From Porphyromonadaceae bacterium (lineage in GTDB: Bacteria > Bacteroidota > Bacteroidia > Bacteroidales > Dysgonomonadaceae), in contig JAJFTO010000014.1 in the NCBI GenBank assembly GCA_021372865.1, positions 62,001 through 126,000 of the forward strand: a DNA stretch of 64,000 bases. Reading direction: 5' to 3'. Shown one piece after another: positions 52,771 to 61,384 of the stretch. Made by a program: the position numbers and the translations under genes. The stretch's first letter is position 1, and each line of letters opens with the position of its first letter. The notes under the pieces are model-generated. The model searched no databases. It was given only the letters and a program-made list of their open reading frames with translations, and was not told the origin of the DNA.

Positions 52771-53572
52771 TACGAAAGTAATCACATTTACAAAAGGGAA
52801 GCTGGAAGTCAGAATTTTCCCCACTCGGGAAGAGATGGGCAGGGAAGCAGCCAGGAATGTTTCAGCAACCATTCAAAAACTGCTTGAAAACAAAAATGAG
52901 ATCAACATGATCTTCGCGGCAGCACCATCGCAAAGTGATTTCATGAAAGCGTTGATACAAGACAAGCATATCCAATGGGAAAAGATCAATGCTTTCCATA
53001 TGGATGAGTACATCGGTCTGGAAGAGGAGGCGCCCCAGGGATTCGGGAATTTCCTGAGAGAGAGGATTTTCAGCAAGGTTCCCTTCAAAAGTATACACTA
53101 TATCAACGGAAGAGCCGACGATCCTCTGGCTGAATGTGAAAGATATGCGGCACTCCTGACACAATACCCGGTCGATATGGTCTGCCTGGGAATAGGCGAA
53201 AACGGGCACATTGCATTCAACGATCCCCCGGTGGCCGATTTTAACGACCCGAAACAGGTGAAAGTGGTGAAGCTTGACCTGGCATGCAGGCAGCAACAGG
53301 TAAATGAAAATCTTTTTGCCGAAATTGATTTGGTACCCACCCATGCCATCACCGTCACAATTCCCGCATTGCTCAGTGCGAAGTACATGTTTTGCATGGT
53401 ACCCGCCAAAAACAAAGCAGCAGCCGTTTATCACACGCTCAACGACAACATCAGCGAGGAGTGCCCCGCCACGATATTGCGGAACCAAAAAGATGCCATC
53501 CTCTTTTTGGATCGTGACAGCGCATTGTTGCTGGTTCAAAATCATCACGAAGAAAAACATTGGAAAATATAA
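52760..53572 (+). CDS. nagB: Glucosamine-6-phosphate deaminase
   Basis: A 270-residue cytoplasmic enzyme making fructose 6-phosphate and ammonia from glucosamine 6-phosphate. Motifs are FAAAPSQSDF, INAFHMDEYIGL, the catalytic region CLGIGENGHIAFNDPP and VTIPALLSAKYMFCMVPAKNKA. The ATG at 52760 overlaps the nagA stop by 11 bases; one at 52751 is nearly as good. This group is closer to the NagB-like 6-phosphogluconolactonase/deaminase family than to E. coli NagB, but the operon supports the function. Confidence 0.9.
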   Translation: METDTKVITFTKGKLEVRIFPTREEMGREAARNVSATIQKLLENKNEINMIFAAAPSQSDFMKALIQDKHIQWEKINAFHMDEYIGLEEEAPQGFGNFLRERIFSKVPFKSIHYINGRADDPLAECERYAALLTQYPVDMVCLGIGENGHIAFNDPPVADFNDPKQVKVVKLDLACRQQQVNENLFAEIDLVPTHAITVTIPALLSAKYMFCMVPAKNKAAAVYHTLNDNISEECPATILRNQKDAILFLDRDSALLLVQNHHEEKHWKI

Positions 53573-53578
53573 ATCGTT

Positions 53579-54577
53579 ATGAAGCTTAAAATTTTCTGTT
53601 CAATCATTTTGGCGAGTTGTTTATCTATGTTGCAGGCACAGATAAAAATAGGCATCATCGGTTTGGACACATCCCACTCCATCGCTTTCACAAAATTTTT
53701 AAACGGTACCGACCAAAAAGAAGAATATAAAGACTTCAAAATTGTCGCCGCCTATCCATACGGATCAAAAACCATCAAGTCGAGTTACGAACGCATCCCA
53801 GGTTATATTGAGCAGGTAAAGGAGCTGGGAGTGGATATTGTTCCCTCTATCGCGGAATTACTGAAGGAGGTGGACTATGTAATGCTGGAAACAAACGATG
53901 GGAACCTACATCTGGAACAGGCTTACGAAGTATTCAAGGCAGGGAAACCCATGTTTATCGACAAGCCGCTGGCGGCCACCCTCGCACAATCCATTACCCT
54001 ATTTGAACTGTCGAAAAAATTTAATGTTCCTGTTTTTTCCTCTTCTTCGTTGCGCTATATTGAACATGCGCAGGAGATCAGAGAGAGAAAGTATGGAAAT
54101 GTATTGGGGGCAGACTGTTATTCACCACATCACCAGGAGCCTTCACATCCCGACTTTGGATGGTACGGTATCCATGGTGTGGAGATGCTATTTACGGTGA
54201 TGGGGACAGGATGTGTTTCGGTAAATCGCATGTCGGCAGACAGTACGGATGTGGTAGTAGGTAAATGGAATGATGGCCGAATCGGAACCTTCAGGGCACT
54301 ACAACAGGGAAAATCGATCTATGGAGGAACTGCGTTTACCAAATCCGGAGCAGTGGGCATGGGAAAATACCTGGGTTATGAACCTCTTCTGAAGGAAATA
54401 CTGCATTTTTTCAAGACGGGTGTATCTCCCGTTTCAGAAAAAGAGACATTGGAAATATTCACCTTTATGGAAGCCTCAAATGAAAGCAAACGAAGAGGTG
54501 GAAAAATCATTCTGATGGAGGATACTTATCGGAAGGCATTATTGGAAGCCAGAAAATTACTTGCAGATTTAAAGTAG
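53579..54577 (+). CDS. Exported Gfo/Idh/MocA-family protein
   Basis: A 332-residue protein with a signal peptide (IFCSIILASCLSMLQAQ) in front of a Rossmann fold (IKIGIIGLDTSHSIAF). Gfo/Idh/MocA features include the KP motif in FIDKPLAATLAQS and the C-terminal sheet region DCYSPHHQEPSHPDFGWYGIHG. The nucleotide site GLDTSH lacks the normal GxGxxG. Such proteins oxidise, reduce or hydrolyse sugars. It starts 7 bases after nagB, so it belongs to the same operon and may act on an amino-sugar derivative in the periplasm. Confidence 0.82.
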   Translation: MKLKIFCSIILASCLSMLQAQIKIGIIGLDTSHSIAFTKFLNGTDQKEEYKDFKIVAAYPYGSKTIKSSYERIPGYIEQVKELGVDIVPSIAELLKEVDYVMLETNDGNLHLEQAYEVFKAGKPMFIDKPLAATLAQSITLFELSKKFNVPVFSSSSLRYIEHAQEIRERKYGNVLGADCYSPHHQEPSHPDFGWYGIHGVEMLFTVMGTGCVSVNRMSADSTDVVVGKWNDGRIGTFRALQQGKSIYGGTAFTKSGAVGMGKYLGYEPLLKEILHFFKTGVSPVSEKETLEIFTFMEASNESKRRGGKIILMEDTYRKALLEARKLLADLK

Positions 54578-54643
54578 GCCGCTCTGTAATTTTTTGTATC
54601 CATGAGAATAGAAACTAAATAATCATCTGAAAAATATATTACT

Positions 54644-55987
54644 ATGTCCACAAGAAGACAATTTATCAAGCACGTCGCAATCGGTACTTCAGCTCTTTCA
54701 ATGGGGGGTGTTTTGCCTGGTTTCAGTGCATCCAGCTATAGAAATATTATCGGGTCCAATGACCGTATCCGGATTGCCGGAATTGGTGTAAACTCAAGGG
54801 GAAGCGCACTGGCAAAAGGTTTCGCCACTGAAAAAGACAAAGGATGCGTTGTGACCGATATTTGTGATGTGGACTCACGTGCCATTGGAAAGTGTATAAA
54901 GACGGTTCAGGAAATAGCTGGCAATAAGCCAAAAGGACATGAAGACATTAGAAAAATGCTGGAATCAGACGACTACGATGCGGTCTTTATTGCCACACCC
55001 GATCATTGGCATGCGCCTGCAGCGATAATGGCCATGAAGGCTGGAAAGCATGTATACATGGAGAAGCCCGCAAGCCACAATCCGGATGAAAACCGCATGC
55101 TGATTGAAGCAGAAAAAAAATATGGAAAGGTTGTGCAGGTAGGAAATCAGCGACGCTCCTGGCCAAATGTGGTACACGCTATCAAGGAGCTGCACGATGG
55201 CGTGATCGGCGAGATTCATTTCGGGAGAAGCTGGTATTATAACAAACGTCCTTCAATGGGCATTGGGAACATCACAGCCATACCCGACTGGCTAAATTGG
55301 GATCTCTGGCAGGGACCTGCTCCAAGGGTGTCCTATAAAGACAACATTGTCCATTATAATTGGCACTGGAGATGGCATTGGGGTACGGGAGAATCATTAA
55401 ATAACGGCATGCACTTCGTGGATCTGCTTCGATGGGGAATGAAATTGACATATCCCTCAAAAGTGACTTCTACCGGCGGAAGATATTATTACCGTGACGA
55501 CTGGGAAACACCCGACACCCAACTTGTCAACTTCGAGTTTTCCAATGGAAAGGTTTTATCGTGGGAGAGCCAGAGTTGTAACCGATCTTCTATGGGTGGC
55601 TATAGCAGTGGCGTAACCTTCTACGGTGATAAAGGAAGCCTGACCATTGGAAGTGGAAACGAATATCAGATTTTCGACCTGGACAATAAATTAGTCAAAC
55701 AGGTTGATAGCAAGATGGTATTTGAAGAAGGCAACCTGGTTAATCCAACGCAGGACCTCGACGCATATCATTTTCAAAACTTCTTCAATGCCATTCGGGA
55801 AGGCGCGAAGCCAAATTCTACTTTGACTGAAGCCTGCATGAGCACACAGCTTGTACAACTGGCTAACATCTCTCACAGGGTTGGAAGAGCAGTAAAGGTA
55901 AATGACCGCGGGATGATTGAAAATGATAACGAAGCACTAAAATTCTGGAAAAGGGATTATGAAAAAGGATGGGAACCACGGATATGA
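54644..55987 (+). CDS. Tat-exported Gfo/Idh/MocA oxidoreductase
   Basis: A 447-residue protein whose N-terminus MSTRRQFIKHVAIGTSALSM is a twin-arginine signal (RRQFIK), so the folded protein, probably with bound NAD(P), crosses the inner membrane. The Rossmann fold follows (IRIAGIGVNSRGSALAKGF), then ATPDHWHAPAAIMAMKAGKHVYMEKP and the family block YNWHWRWHWGTGESLNNGMH. This type often acts on glycosides via transient oxidation. It lies 66 bases after the preceding family member and is followed by a hairpin. The substrate is unknown. Confidence 0.86.
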   Translation: MSTRRQFIKHVAIGTSALSMGGVLPGFSASSYRNIIGSNDRIRIAGIGVNSRGSALAKGFATEKDKGCVVTDICDVDSRAIGKCIKTVQEIAGNKPKGHEDIRKMLESDDYDAVFIATPDHWHAPAAIMAMKAGKHVYMEKPASHNPDENRMLIEAEKKYGKVVQVGNQRRSWPNVVHAIKELHDGVIGEIHFGRSWYYNKRPSMGIGNITAIPDWLNWDLWQGPAPRVSYKDNIVHYNWHWRWHWGTGESLNNGMHFVDLLRWGMKLTYPSKVTSTGGRYYYRDDWETPDTQLVNFEFSNGKVLSWESQSCNRSSMGGYSSGVTFYGDKGSLTIGSGNEYQIFDLDNKLVKQVDSKMVFEEGNLVNPTQDLDAYHFQNFFNAIREGAKPNSTLTEACMSTQLVQLANISHRVGRAVKVNDRGMIENDNEALKFWKRDYEKGWEPRI

Positions 55988-55988
55988 T

Positions 55989-56012
55989 AACAACAGGCTC
56001 CGGCCTGTTGTT
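55989..56012. terminator. Bidirectional hairpin terminator
   Basis: AACAACAGGC (55989-55998) pairs perfectly with GCCTGTTGTT (56003-56012) around TCCG. It starts 1 base after the Gfo/Idh stop and lies 63 bases from the stop of the convergent protease gene. The T tract after it is short. Confidence 0.6.
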
Positions 56013-56075
56013 GTTCTCCGCGGGTTTGATATGTTCTGGTTCAAATAGCAGCTGAACAAACACCTTTCTGGAACC

Positions 56076-56849
56076 TTATTTCTTCTGCAAATAGTTCTGA
56101 TACTCGTTCCACAGCGACTCCACACCATGATGTTTTCCCAAAACATGCTTGATCGCCTTGTCAAAGCTCCAGGGAATGATTTCAAGCGTCGATTTGTTGA
56201 ATTTGCGGAGAAAATCGGGATCTTTAGTGGTCAGCCAGTCCAGAAAATAGCCGGTACGCTGATATCCGTCTTTCCAGCTACCTCCAGGCTTGCGGTTGCC
56301 CTGCGGGAAACCGTTGTTATGTATTCGTACCGCATCGGCCATGCCTTCAATAAAAATCCAGAACTCGCCCCCATCGCCATATGTGCCTATCCCCTGCGGT
56401 TCGAGTTGAAAACCGTGTGTCAGTTCATGAAGTAAGACGCCTCTGGTTTCAAACAATACTTTCGCGTCACCCGCATCTTTTTCGGATTTCTCCACCCAGC
56501 GCGAACTATAGAAAATCGTGATTTCGGGCGGATTGCCTCCTTTGGCAGATATGCCATCCACATCCCTCAACGCGTAATTGATCTTTTTCACAGCCGGGAT
56601 TGAGTCTTTTTCGCTCCAGTAGAGTGTTTTGACAACTTCGAGAATCGTTGTACTGATATACTTTTCAGGATCGGGGATGATGCGGTTGTATATTTCCCAT
56701 CCTTTGGTTCCCTCGGCACGATTTATAAAATTTATCTCCGGGTATTTAAATCCCATCCAGTTAGTCGGTTCTTTGTGAGAGATTGGGCAGAACGAACCAC
56801 ACGAATAAAACACCAGGAATAAAACAGGTAATAGATTTTTAATCTTCAT
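56076..56849 (-). CDS. Basic-secretory-protein-type metallopeptidase lipoprotein
   Basis: A 257-residue protein with signal MKIKNLLPVLFLVFYS and a lipobox Cys (Cys17, in FYSCGS). The zinc motif HELTH in LLHELTHGFQLEPQG, followed by GGEFWIFIEGMADAVRI, is typical of the plant-type basic secretory protein (BSP) metallopeptidase family. It is probably attached to the outer membrane or periplasmic face and digests protein or peptide. A longer frame adds 7 residues. It is divergent from the PHP gene, with about 107 bases between the two start codons. Confidence 0.82.
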   Translation of the reverse strand: MKIKNLLPVLFLVFYSCGSFCPISHKEPTNWMGFKYPEINFINRAEGTKGWEIYNRIIPDPEKYISTTILEVVKTLYWSEKDSIPAVKKINYALRDVDGISAKGGNPPEITIFYSSRWVEKSEKDAGDAKVLFETRGVLLHELTHGFQLEPQGIGTYGDGGEFWIFIEGMADAVRIHNNGFPQGNRKPGGSWKDGYQRTGYFLDWLTTKDPDFLRKFNKSTLEIIPWSFDKAIKHVLGKHHGVESLWNEYQNYLQKK

Positions 56850-56889
56850 TTTCTTATTTTTTTGAAACACAAATGTGACAACAATCTTT

Positions 56890-56897
56890 TATCTTTG
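56890..56897 (+). promoter_or_regulatory. Possible -7 box for the PHP gene
   Basis: TATCTTTG matches TAnnTTTG, 58 bases before the ATG at 56956; TTTG at 56861-56864 is too distant (25 bases) to be a standard -33 element. Confidence 0.35.
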
Positions 56898-56955
56898 CAA
56901 ATGTTTATCGATTATCAATAATTTTAGCAAAATTAAAACAACAAAGATATATATT

Positions 56956-58194
56956 ATGAAAATTGGAATGAAGTTAACAAAGAAATTATTTTCGATCTGG
57001 AAAAGTGAAAATAATTTAAATATATCCAGTAGAATTAGAGTGTTTTTCACAGTTCTTCTCTTTATTAATATTATATTACCGGCTTACCCTCAAACTAAGA
57101 AGATTTATATCCCGGATATTCCTGGATATAAAACTCTTAAATGTGACTTCCATATGCATACCATCTATTCAGATGGTACTGTTTGGCCAAACTTTAGAGT
57201 AGTCGAGGCAATACGTGATGGGTTGGATGTCATCGCTGTTACAGACCATTTAGAATTTCAAGCTTTCCCGGAAATTATAAATAAAGATTACAATAAGCCC
57301 TATGAAATTGCCAAAGAGGAGGCTGCAAAAAAAAATAACCTTATTGTAATCAGAGGTATTGAAATTTCACCTACAATTCCGCCCTATCACAATAATGCTA
57401 TTTTCCTTAAAGATGTCAACAAACTTCCTGTTGACTATATGAAACAAACCCAAAAAAAGTTCGTATTAAAGGACAATGTAAAAAAAGAAGAATTGATGGC
57501 ACCTTTTCTGGAAGCTCAGAAACAAGGCGCGTTTGTTTTCTATAATCACCCGGCATATTTTACCTGGTTGAACATCAAAGAACGCGACCTTTTCACATCT
57601 TTCCATCAAGATCTTTATAAAAAAGGAATTCTTAAAGGAGTAGAAGTAGTAAATGGTAGCTATAATATTGACGCGCACAGAATGGCTGAAAAGTACAACT
57701 TGACCATGTTTGGTAACAGTGATGTGCACGGCGATTTGTTGGGATATAAAGACTCTCATCGTCCTATGACTTTGGTTTTTGTGAAAGAAAAAACGGAAGA
57801 ATCCATAAAAGAAGCCTTGCTGGCTAGAAAAACAGCGGTGTATGTAAATGATTATATTATTGCACGTCGACCTGAAGCGGAGGCATTATTCAAAGCCTGC
57901 ATTTCCACAACTATGGCAAAAATGGAAAAATCTGTAGGAAACAGGGAACCTTTTATGAAAATAACACTTGAGAATAAGAGTGACATCAAATTTAATCTCC
58001 GAGTTTCTGCTGACTACAGTATTAAACCTTATCCATTGGGTCAGCTAGTATTGATGCCTTATGAAAAGAAAGATGTCGTAGTGGGTGGACTTTGGAATAA
58101 TCCTGCAAAAGTAGAACTGACCGTGGATGCATATAATATTTTGATATCTCCTGATAAAAATCTACAAACTGTCTTTTCATTGAATGCATTTTGA
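56956..58194 (+). CDS. Exported PHP-domain phosphoesterase-like protein
   Basis: A 412-residue protein. A hydrophobic signal (VFFTVLLFINIILPAYPQ, after about 30 polar residues) precedes a PHP domain with metal-site motifs KCDFHMHTIYSDGTV, IAVTDHLEF, FYNHPAYF and GNSDVHGDLL. The C-terminal 90 residues are a beta-rich tail. PHP enzymes cleave phosphoesters (histidinol phosphate, nucleotides) or polymers. The gene is markedly more AT-rich than genes before 56,000. The start MKIGMKLTKK is preferred over an upstream frame that reaches into the promoter. Confidence 0.8.
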   Translation: MKIGMKLTKKLFSIWKSENNLNISSRIRVFFTVLLFINIILPAYPQTKKIYIPDIPGYKTLKCDFHMHTIYSDGTVWPNFRVVEAIRDGLDVIAVTDHLEFQAFPEIINKDYNKPYEIAKEEAAKKNNLIVIRGIEISPTIPPYHNNAIFLKDVNKLPVDYMKQTQKKFVLKDNVKKEELMAPFLEAQKQGAFVFYNHPAYFTWLNIKERDLFTSFHQDLYKKGILKGVEVVNGSYNIDAHRMAEKYNLTMFGNSDVHGDLLGYKDSHRPMTLVFVKEKTEESIKEALLARKTAVYVNDYIIARRPEAEALFKACISTTMAKMEKSVGNREPFMKITLENKSDIKFNLRVSADYSIKPYPLGQLVLMPYEKKDVVVGGLWNNPAKVELTVDAYNILISPDKNLQTVFSLNAF

Positions 58195-58796
58195 GAATTT
58201 TATAATAGTTTTTATCTATTTGATAATACAATGGATGAATTCCCAAATAAAGATCAGGGGTAGAATCTAGAAGCTGAAAATTGAATGAGGAAATTAATGG
58301 GCTATCTTACCGTTGAGGAAGAGATAGTGGAAATTCTAGAAGATAGTGGAATGTGGCATAATGATGTTGAATAACTTAGTAATAAATGAATCACTACTAT
58401 TTATTTTTGTTTATTTTTAGGTTTGGTTTCATTGGAATGTTTTCGTAAATTCGATGCCTGATTCAGTTGGAGGGATGTTAATGATTCGGTATATATTTTA
58501 GTAAGTACCTGAAAAAGAAACATGAAAAATTATTTATAATTCAACGAAGTATATTAAGGGCCATGAAAGACTTTATTCAAGATGATTTATGTAAGCGTAA
58601 TTACAAAAAATACGCAAATACTTCTAACAATTTAATATTGAAGATGTTTAATGATAATAGTGTAATAGATATTTGAAATATATACGCAACTTCATTGCGT
58701 ATACACAATCATTGCTTAAGCTGAATAACACGAATATTTGAAAGATGCCAAGTTTATTTCTATTTCATTTGAAGACAAAACTAAAATTATTAGATC
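58195..58796. other. 602-base AT-rich stretch without an intact gene
   Basis: No frame is long or recognisable. Two short ORFs occur: 58285-58374 (29 residues, with LMGYLTVEEEIVEILEDSG) and 58563-58676 (37 residues, starting MKDFIQDDLCKRNYKKY). Both may be decayed remains. A perfect 9-base inverted repeat lies at 58681-58703. It reads like decayed or accessory DNA. Confidence 0.5.
58681..58703. promoter_or_regulatory. Perfect inverted repeat upstream of the MBL gene
   Basis: TATACGCAA (58681-58689) and TTGCGTATA (58695-58703) are exact reverse complements with a 5-base loop, about 94 bases upstream of the lactonase-like gene. It could be an operator or a cruciform element; no T tract follows. 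Confidence 0.45.
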
Positions 58797-59639
58797 GTGA
58801 AAAGAACAATTGGTTTCATTTTTATCCTTCAACTTATTTGCCTTGAGGCAAATAGTCATAGTAAGGATGAGTATAAAGTTTTTGCCCTCAGATACATGTA
58901 TTATGGGTATTCTCCAGCTAAAGAATGGGCTATTGGAGCAGGAGAAAAAGATAGTGTGAGAGTTTGTCAAATGATTTGGCTACTGCAAGGAGCAGATGGA
59001 AGAAATATTCTTGTTGATACTGGTCAACTTGACACCTCCAAAACGAGGAAGAAGTATTACATCAGACCTGATTCACTGCTAGAATGTATTAATGTACATC
59101 CCTCTGATATCACCGATATTATATTAACGCATCCTCACTATGACCATATTGGAGGCATAAATCTTTTTCCTAAAGCCAAAGTTTGGATGCAAAAAGATGA
59201 CTTCGATTATTTTGTTGGGGAGGCTTGGGGAGAGAATGGTTTTTCAAAAGGATTCAAAAAAAACGATGTACGTAACCTGATTGAAATAAACCTACAAGGT
59301 AGATTAAAACTGGTAAAAGGCGATAATATTGAAATAATTCCAGGTATTAAAGTTTTTATTGGTTCAAAACATACCTTTGAGAATCAGTATCTACTGGTTA
59401 ACTCAAATTCTACAACCAATAAAATATTAATAGCTTCTGATGCAATCTGGGTTTACTACAATTTGGAAAACTCTTTGCCAATTCCAATTTACACTTTTGA
59501 TTCTATAGCATATGCTGAGGCCATGAAAAGAATGAAAACCTTAGTTACAGATCCAAACTTAATAATCCCAGGGCACGATGATCTTGTATTTTCAAAATTT
59601 CCAAAAGTTGCTGAAGGGATTGTGAAAATTGGAAACTAA
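58797..59639 (+). CDS. Lactonase-like metallo-beta-lactamase-fold protein, GTG start
   Basis: A 280-residue protein with a signal peptide (RTIGFIFILQLICLEANS), beginning with GTG. The MBL metal motif HPHYDHIGG is followed by ASDAIWVYY and PGHDDLVFSKFP, as in AHL lactonase (AiiA-like) members. Substrates might be lactones or other esters. The DNA is AT-rich, and the stop is 25 bases before a large palindrome that resembles an integron attC site, so it may be a mobile gene cassette. Confidence 0.78.
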   Translation: MKRTIGFIFILQLICLEANSHSKDEYKVFALRYMYYGYSPAKEWAIGAGEKDSVRVCQMIWLLQGADGRNILVDTGQLDTSKTRKKYYIRPDSLLECINVHPSDITDIILTHPHYDHIGGINLFPKAKVWMQKDDFDYFVGEAWGENGFSKGFKKNDVRNLIEINLQGRLKLVKGDNIEIIPGIKVFIGSKHTFENQYLLVNSNSTTNKILIASDAIWVYYNLENSLPIPIYTFDSIAYAEAMKRMKTLVTDPNLIIPGHDDLVFSKFPKVAEGIVKIGN

Positions 59640-59664
59640 TCGACAGTTAATAATAACATCCTAA

Positions 59665-59766
59665 GCATAACATTTTGTAGCCTCCATTTGCCCTTCCGAC
59701 GGTTTCGCAGGAGCGAAACCTCTGTGAAAGGGCAAATATAGAGGCTACAAGTTCACGTTGTTATGC
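59665..59766. repeat. 102-base nested palindrome, attC-like
   Basis: Four nested arm pairs are seen: GCATAACA with TGTTATGC (59665-59672 and 59759-59766), TTGTAGCCTC with GAGGCTACAA, ATTTGCCCTT with AAGGGCAAAT, and GGTTTCGC with GCGAAACC closing on AGGA. Unpaired bases differ between the arms (for example ATA at 59738-59740). This layout, right after a gene stop, resembles an integron attC site; a REP/MITE-like element is the alternative. No integrase gene is in the window. Confidence 0.6.
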
Positions 59767-59889
59767 GCAGTTGAGGTCTCTCTCCAACAGAGCTACAAAA
59801 TTGTCAGCCCGGTACTGCTCGAGATCGATTTCCAAGATATCCTCTTGCGGCAATTGTATTATGTCGGAAGAGTCATCGTTCGATTTCAT
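59761..59889 (-). pseudogene. Short ORF ending inside the palindrome, probable truncated gene
   Basis: The minus-strand ATG at 59889 opens a 42-residue frame (starting MKSNDDSSDIIQLPQEDILE) whose stop TAA is formed by the palindrome's end sequence GCATAAC. It reads like a real protein N-terminus cut short by the element. I do not recognise the family; it may equally be a chance ORF. Confidence 0.3.
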
Positions 59890-59904
59890 GTTTTGTCACC
59901 TGTG

Positions 59905-59933
59905 GATTCATCTTTTTCAGAAAAAGATGAATC
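59905..59933. repeat. Perfect 13-base inverted repeat
   Basis: GATTCATCTTTTT (59905-59917) and AAAAAGATGAATC (59921-59933) are exact reverse complements around CAG. It may be a terminator or operator upstream of the truncated ORF. Apart from these elements the 430 bases between the MBL gene and tRNA-Lys hold no gene. Confidence 0.45.
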
Positions 59934-60020
59934 TTGGGAAATGAAAAAGTTTCAGATGTTTGTTTTGTATTGGGTTGTTACTGGGTGTTTTCGTATTTGT
60001 ACTCGACTATAGCTCAACCT

Positions 60021-60059
60021 AAAGAAAAAGCACTCACCGAACAGAATCGATAAGTGCTT
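60021..60059 (-). terminator. Terminator after tRNA-Lys
   Basis: On the minus strand AAGCACT (complement of 60053-60059) pairs with AGTGCTT, followed by five T. It starts 11 bases after the tRNA 3' end. Confidence 0.6.
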
Positions 60060-60069
60060 GATTAGGAAG

Positions 60070-60142
60070 TGACCCCGGAGGGGCTCGAACCCTCGACCCA
60101 TTGATTAAGAGTCAATTGCTCTACCAACTGAGCTACGGAGTC
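60070..60142 (-). tRNA. tRNA-Lys (CTT)
   Basis: The minus strand folds as a tRNA: acceptor GACTCCG pairs with CGGGGTC (one G-T wobble), the D arm is AGCTCAGTTGGTAGAGC, the anticodon loop CTCTTAA carries CTT, and the T arm is GGGTTCGAGCCCC. CCA is not encoded. Confidence 0.96.
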
Positions 60143-60185
60143 ATTTTAAGAGGCACAAAGGTACAGATTTTTTATAAATAAAAAA

Positions 60186-60209
60186 GGAACAAACCTAAAA
60201 ATTTGTTCC
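60186..60209 (-). terminator. Terminator of the HU gene
   Basis: GGAACAAA and TTTGTTCC pair perfectly around an 8-base loop; on the minus strand a six-T tract follows. It lies 25 bases after the HU stop. Confidence 0.7.
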
Positions 60210-60233
60210 TCTTTTTATTCCACGACTACGTCC

Positions 60234-60500
60234 TTAGAGATTTGACAGTTCTGAGCCTGCTTTAAACTTGGCTGTTTTCTTTGCAGGAATGTTGATGGGT
60301 TTTTTTGTGCGCGGATTGATACCTTTTCTTGCACTTCTTTCCGATACTGAAAATGTTCCAAATCCAACCAACACAACTTTACCACCGGCTTTCACTTCTG
60401 CAGAGATTGTTTCAAGTGTAGCATCCAATGCTTTCTTTGCATCCACTTTGCTAAGGCCTGATTGTTCAGCAATAGCACTAATTAGTTCTGATTTATTCAT
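60234..60500 (-). CDS. HU-family DNA-binding protein
   Basis: An 88-residue histone-like protein that bends and compacts DNA. It has the full HU pattern: MNKSELISAIAEQSGLSKVDAKKALDATL, GFGTFSVSERSARKGINPRT and PAKKTAKFKAGSELSN. The length is exact. Monocistronic, with a hairpin terminator downstream. Confidence 0.95.
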   Translation of the reverse strand: MNKSELISAIAEQSGLSKVDAKKALDATLETISAEVKAGGKVVLVGFGTFSVSERSARKGINPRTKKPINIPAKKTAKFKAGSELSNL

Positions 60501-60675
60501 AAGAAAACGTAAATAAAGAAATTAAACATACATTAAGTCAAGGCTGAGCCTTATTTTGCCGTCAAATATAAGTGATAAATTGAAAACAATCAAGAAAAAA
60601 GATAAAAAGTATTTGATTTTCTAAAAAAAAACCATATTACGGGGCAAAAAACCTCATCAGCTGCGAAATAATCCG

Positions 60676-60683
60676 TATTTTTG
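60676..60683 (+). promoter_or_regulatory. Possible -7 box for the rhomboid operon
   Basis: TATTTTTG matches TAnnTTTG, 23 bases before the first rhomboid start. No -33 element is clear. Confidence 0.35.
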
Positions 60684-60706
60684 CGCCTCAACATCAGATT
60701 ATCACA

Positions 60707-61384
60707 ATGAATAATTATCGAAATAGCTTTGCCGGGTTGCTCCCACTTGTCACCAAAAACATCATCATCATCAACGGGATAATTTGGTTGGCACAATTTG
60801 TATTACTAAGCAGGGGGAGTATTGACCTGTCCCGGTATTTCGGGCTTCACTTTCCCGTCTCTCCCGATTTTCGCATTTATCAATTGGTCACTTACATGTT
60901 CCTGCATGACCCCTACTCTTTCTCTCATGTTTTCTTTAACATGTTTGCTGTCTTCATGTTCGGGCGCACACTGGAACAGGTATGGGGACCAAAACGCTTT
61001 CTGACCTATTACCTGGTTACGGGCATCGGCGCAGGACTCATCCAGATTTTGGTAATTTACATGCGCGCACAAGCCCTGTTGCCGCAAGAGATGTTTTCAG
61101 CAATTGACAGTGTCACGGTAGGAGCTTCCGGTGCAGTATTTGGCATCCTCCTGGCATTCGGCATGCTTTTCCCCAACGCGGAACTCTTTATCATACCTTT
61201 CCCTTTTCCCATTAAAGCCAAGTGGTTCGTAATAGGATACGGCCTGCTGGAACTGTTTTTTGGCGTAGTCAACAGATCCGGCGATAACGTAGCTCATTTT
61301 GCTCATCTGGGGGGAATGCTCTTCGGGATATTCATGATTTTGTATTGGAGAAAAAAAGACAGAAGAGATGGCAGGTATTATTGA
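60707..61384 (+). CDS. Rhomboid intramembrane serine protease (first copy)
   Basis: A 225-residue membrane protein with about six helices. The catalytic Ser is in GASGAVFGILLAFGML and the catalytic His in AHFAHLGGMLFG. The Asn/His of helix 2 are seen in HVFFNMFAVFMFG. Rhomboids cleave membrane-protein helices within the bilayer. It overlaps the second rhomboid gene by 17 bases. Confidence 0.9.
   Translation: MNNYRNSFAGLLPLVTKNIIIINGIIWLAQFVLLSRGSIDLSRYFGLHFPVSPDFRIYQLVTYMFLHDPYSFSHVFFNMFAVFMFGRTLEQVWGPKRFLTYYLVTGIGAGLIQILVIYMRAQALLPQEMFSAIDSVTVGASGAVFGILLAFGMLFPNAELFIIPFPFPIKAKWFVIGYGLLELFFGVVNRSGDNVAHFAHLGGMLFGIFMILYWRKKDRRDGRYY

Noticed and set aside
59758..60012. An 84-codon plus-strand frame between the palindrome and tRNA-Lys
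   Set aside because: It starts inside the palindrome, crosses a hairpin and has no recognisable features; the minus-strand truncated ORF is a better reading.
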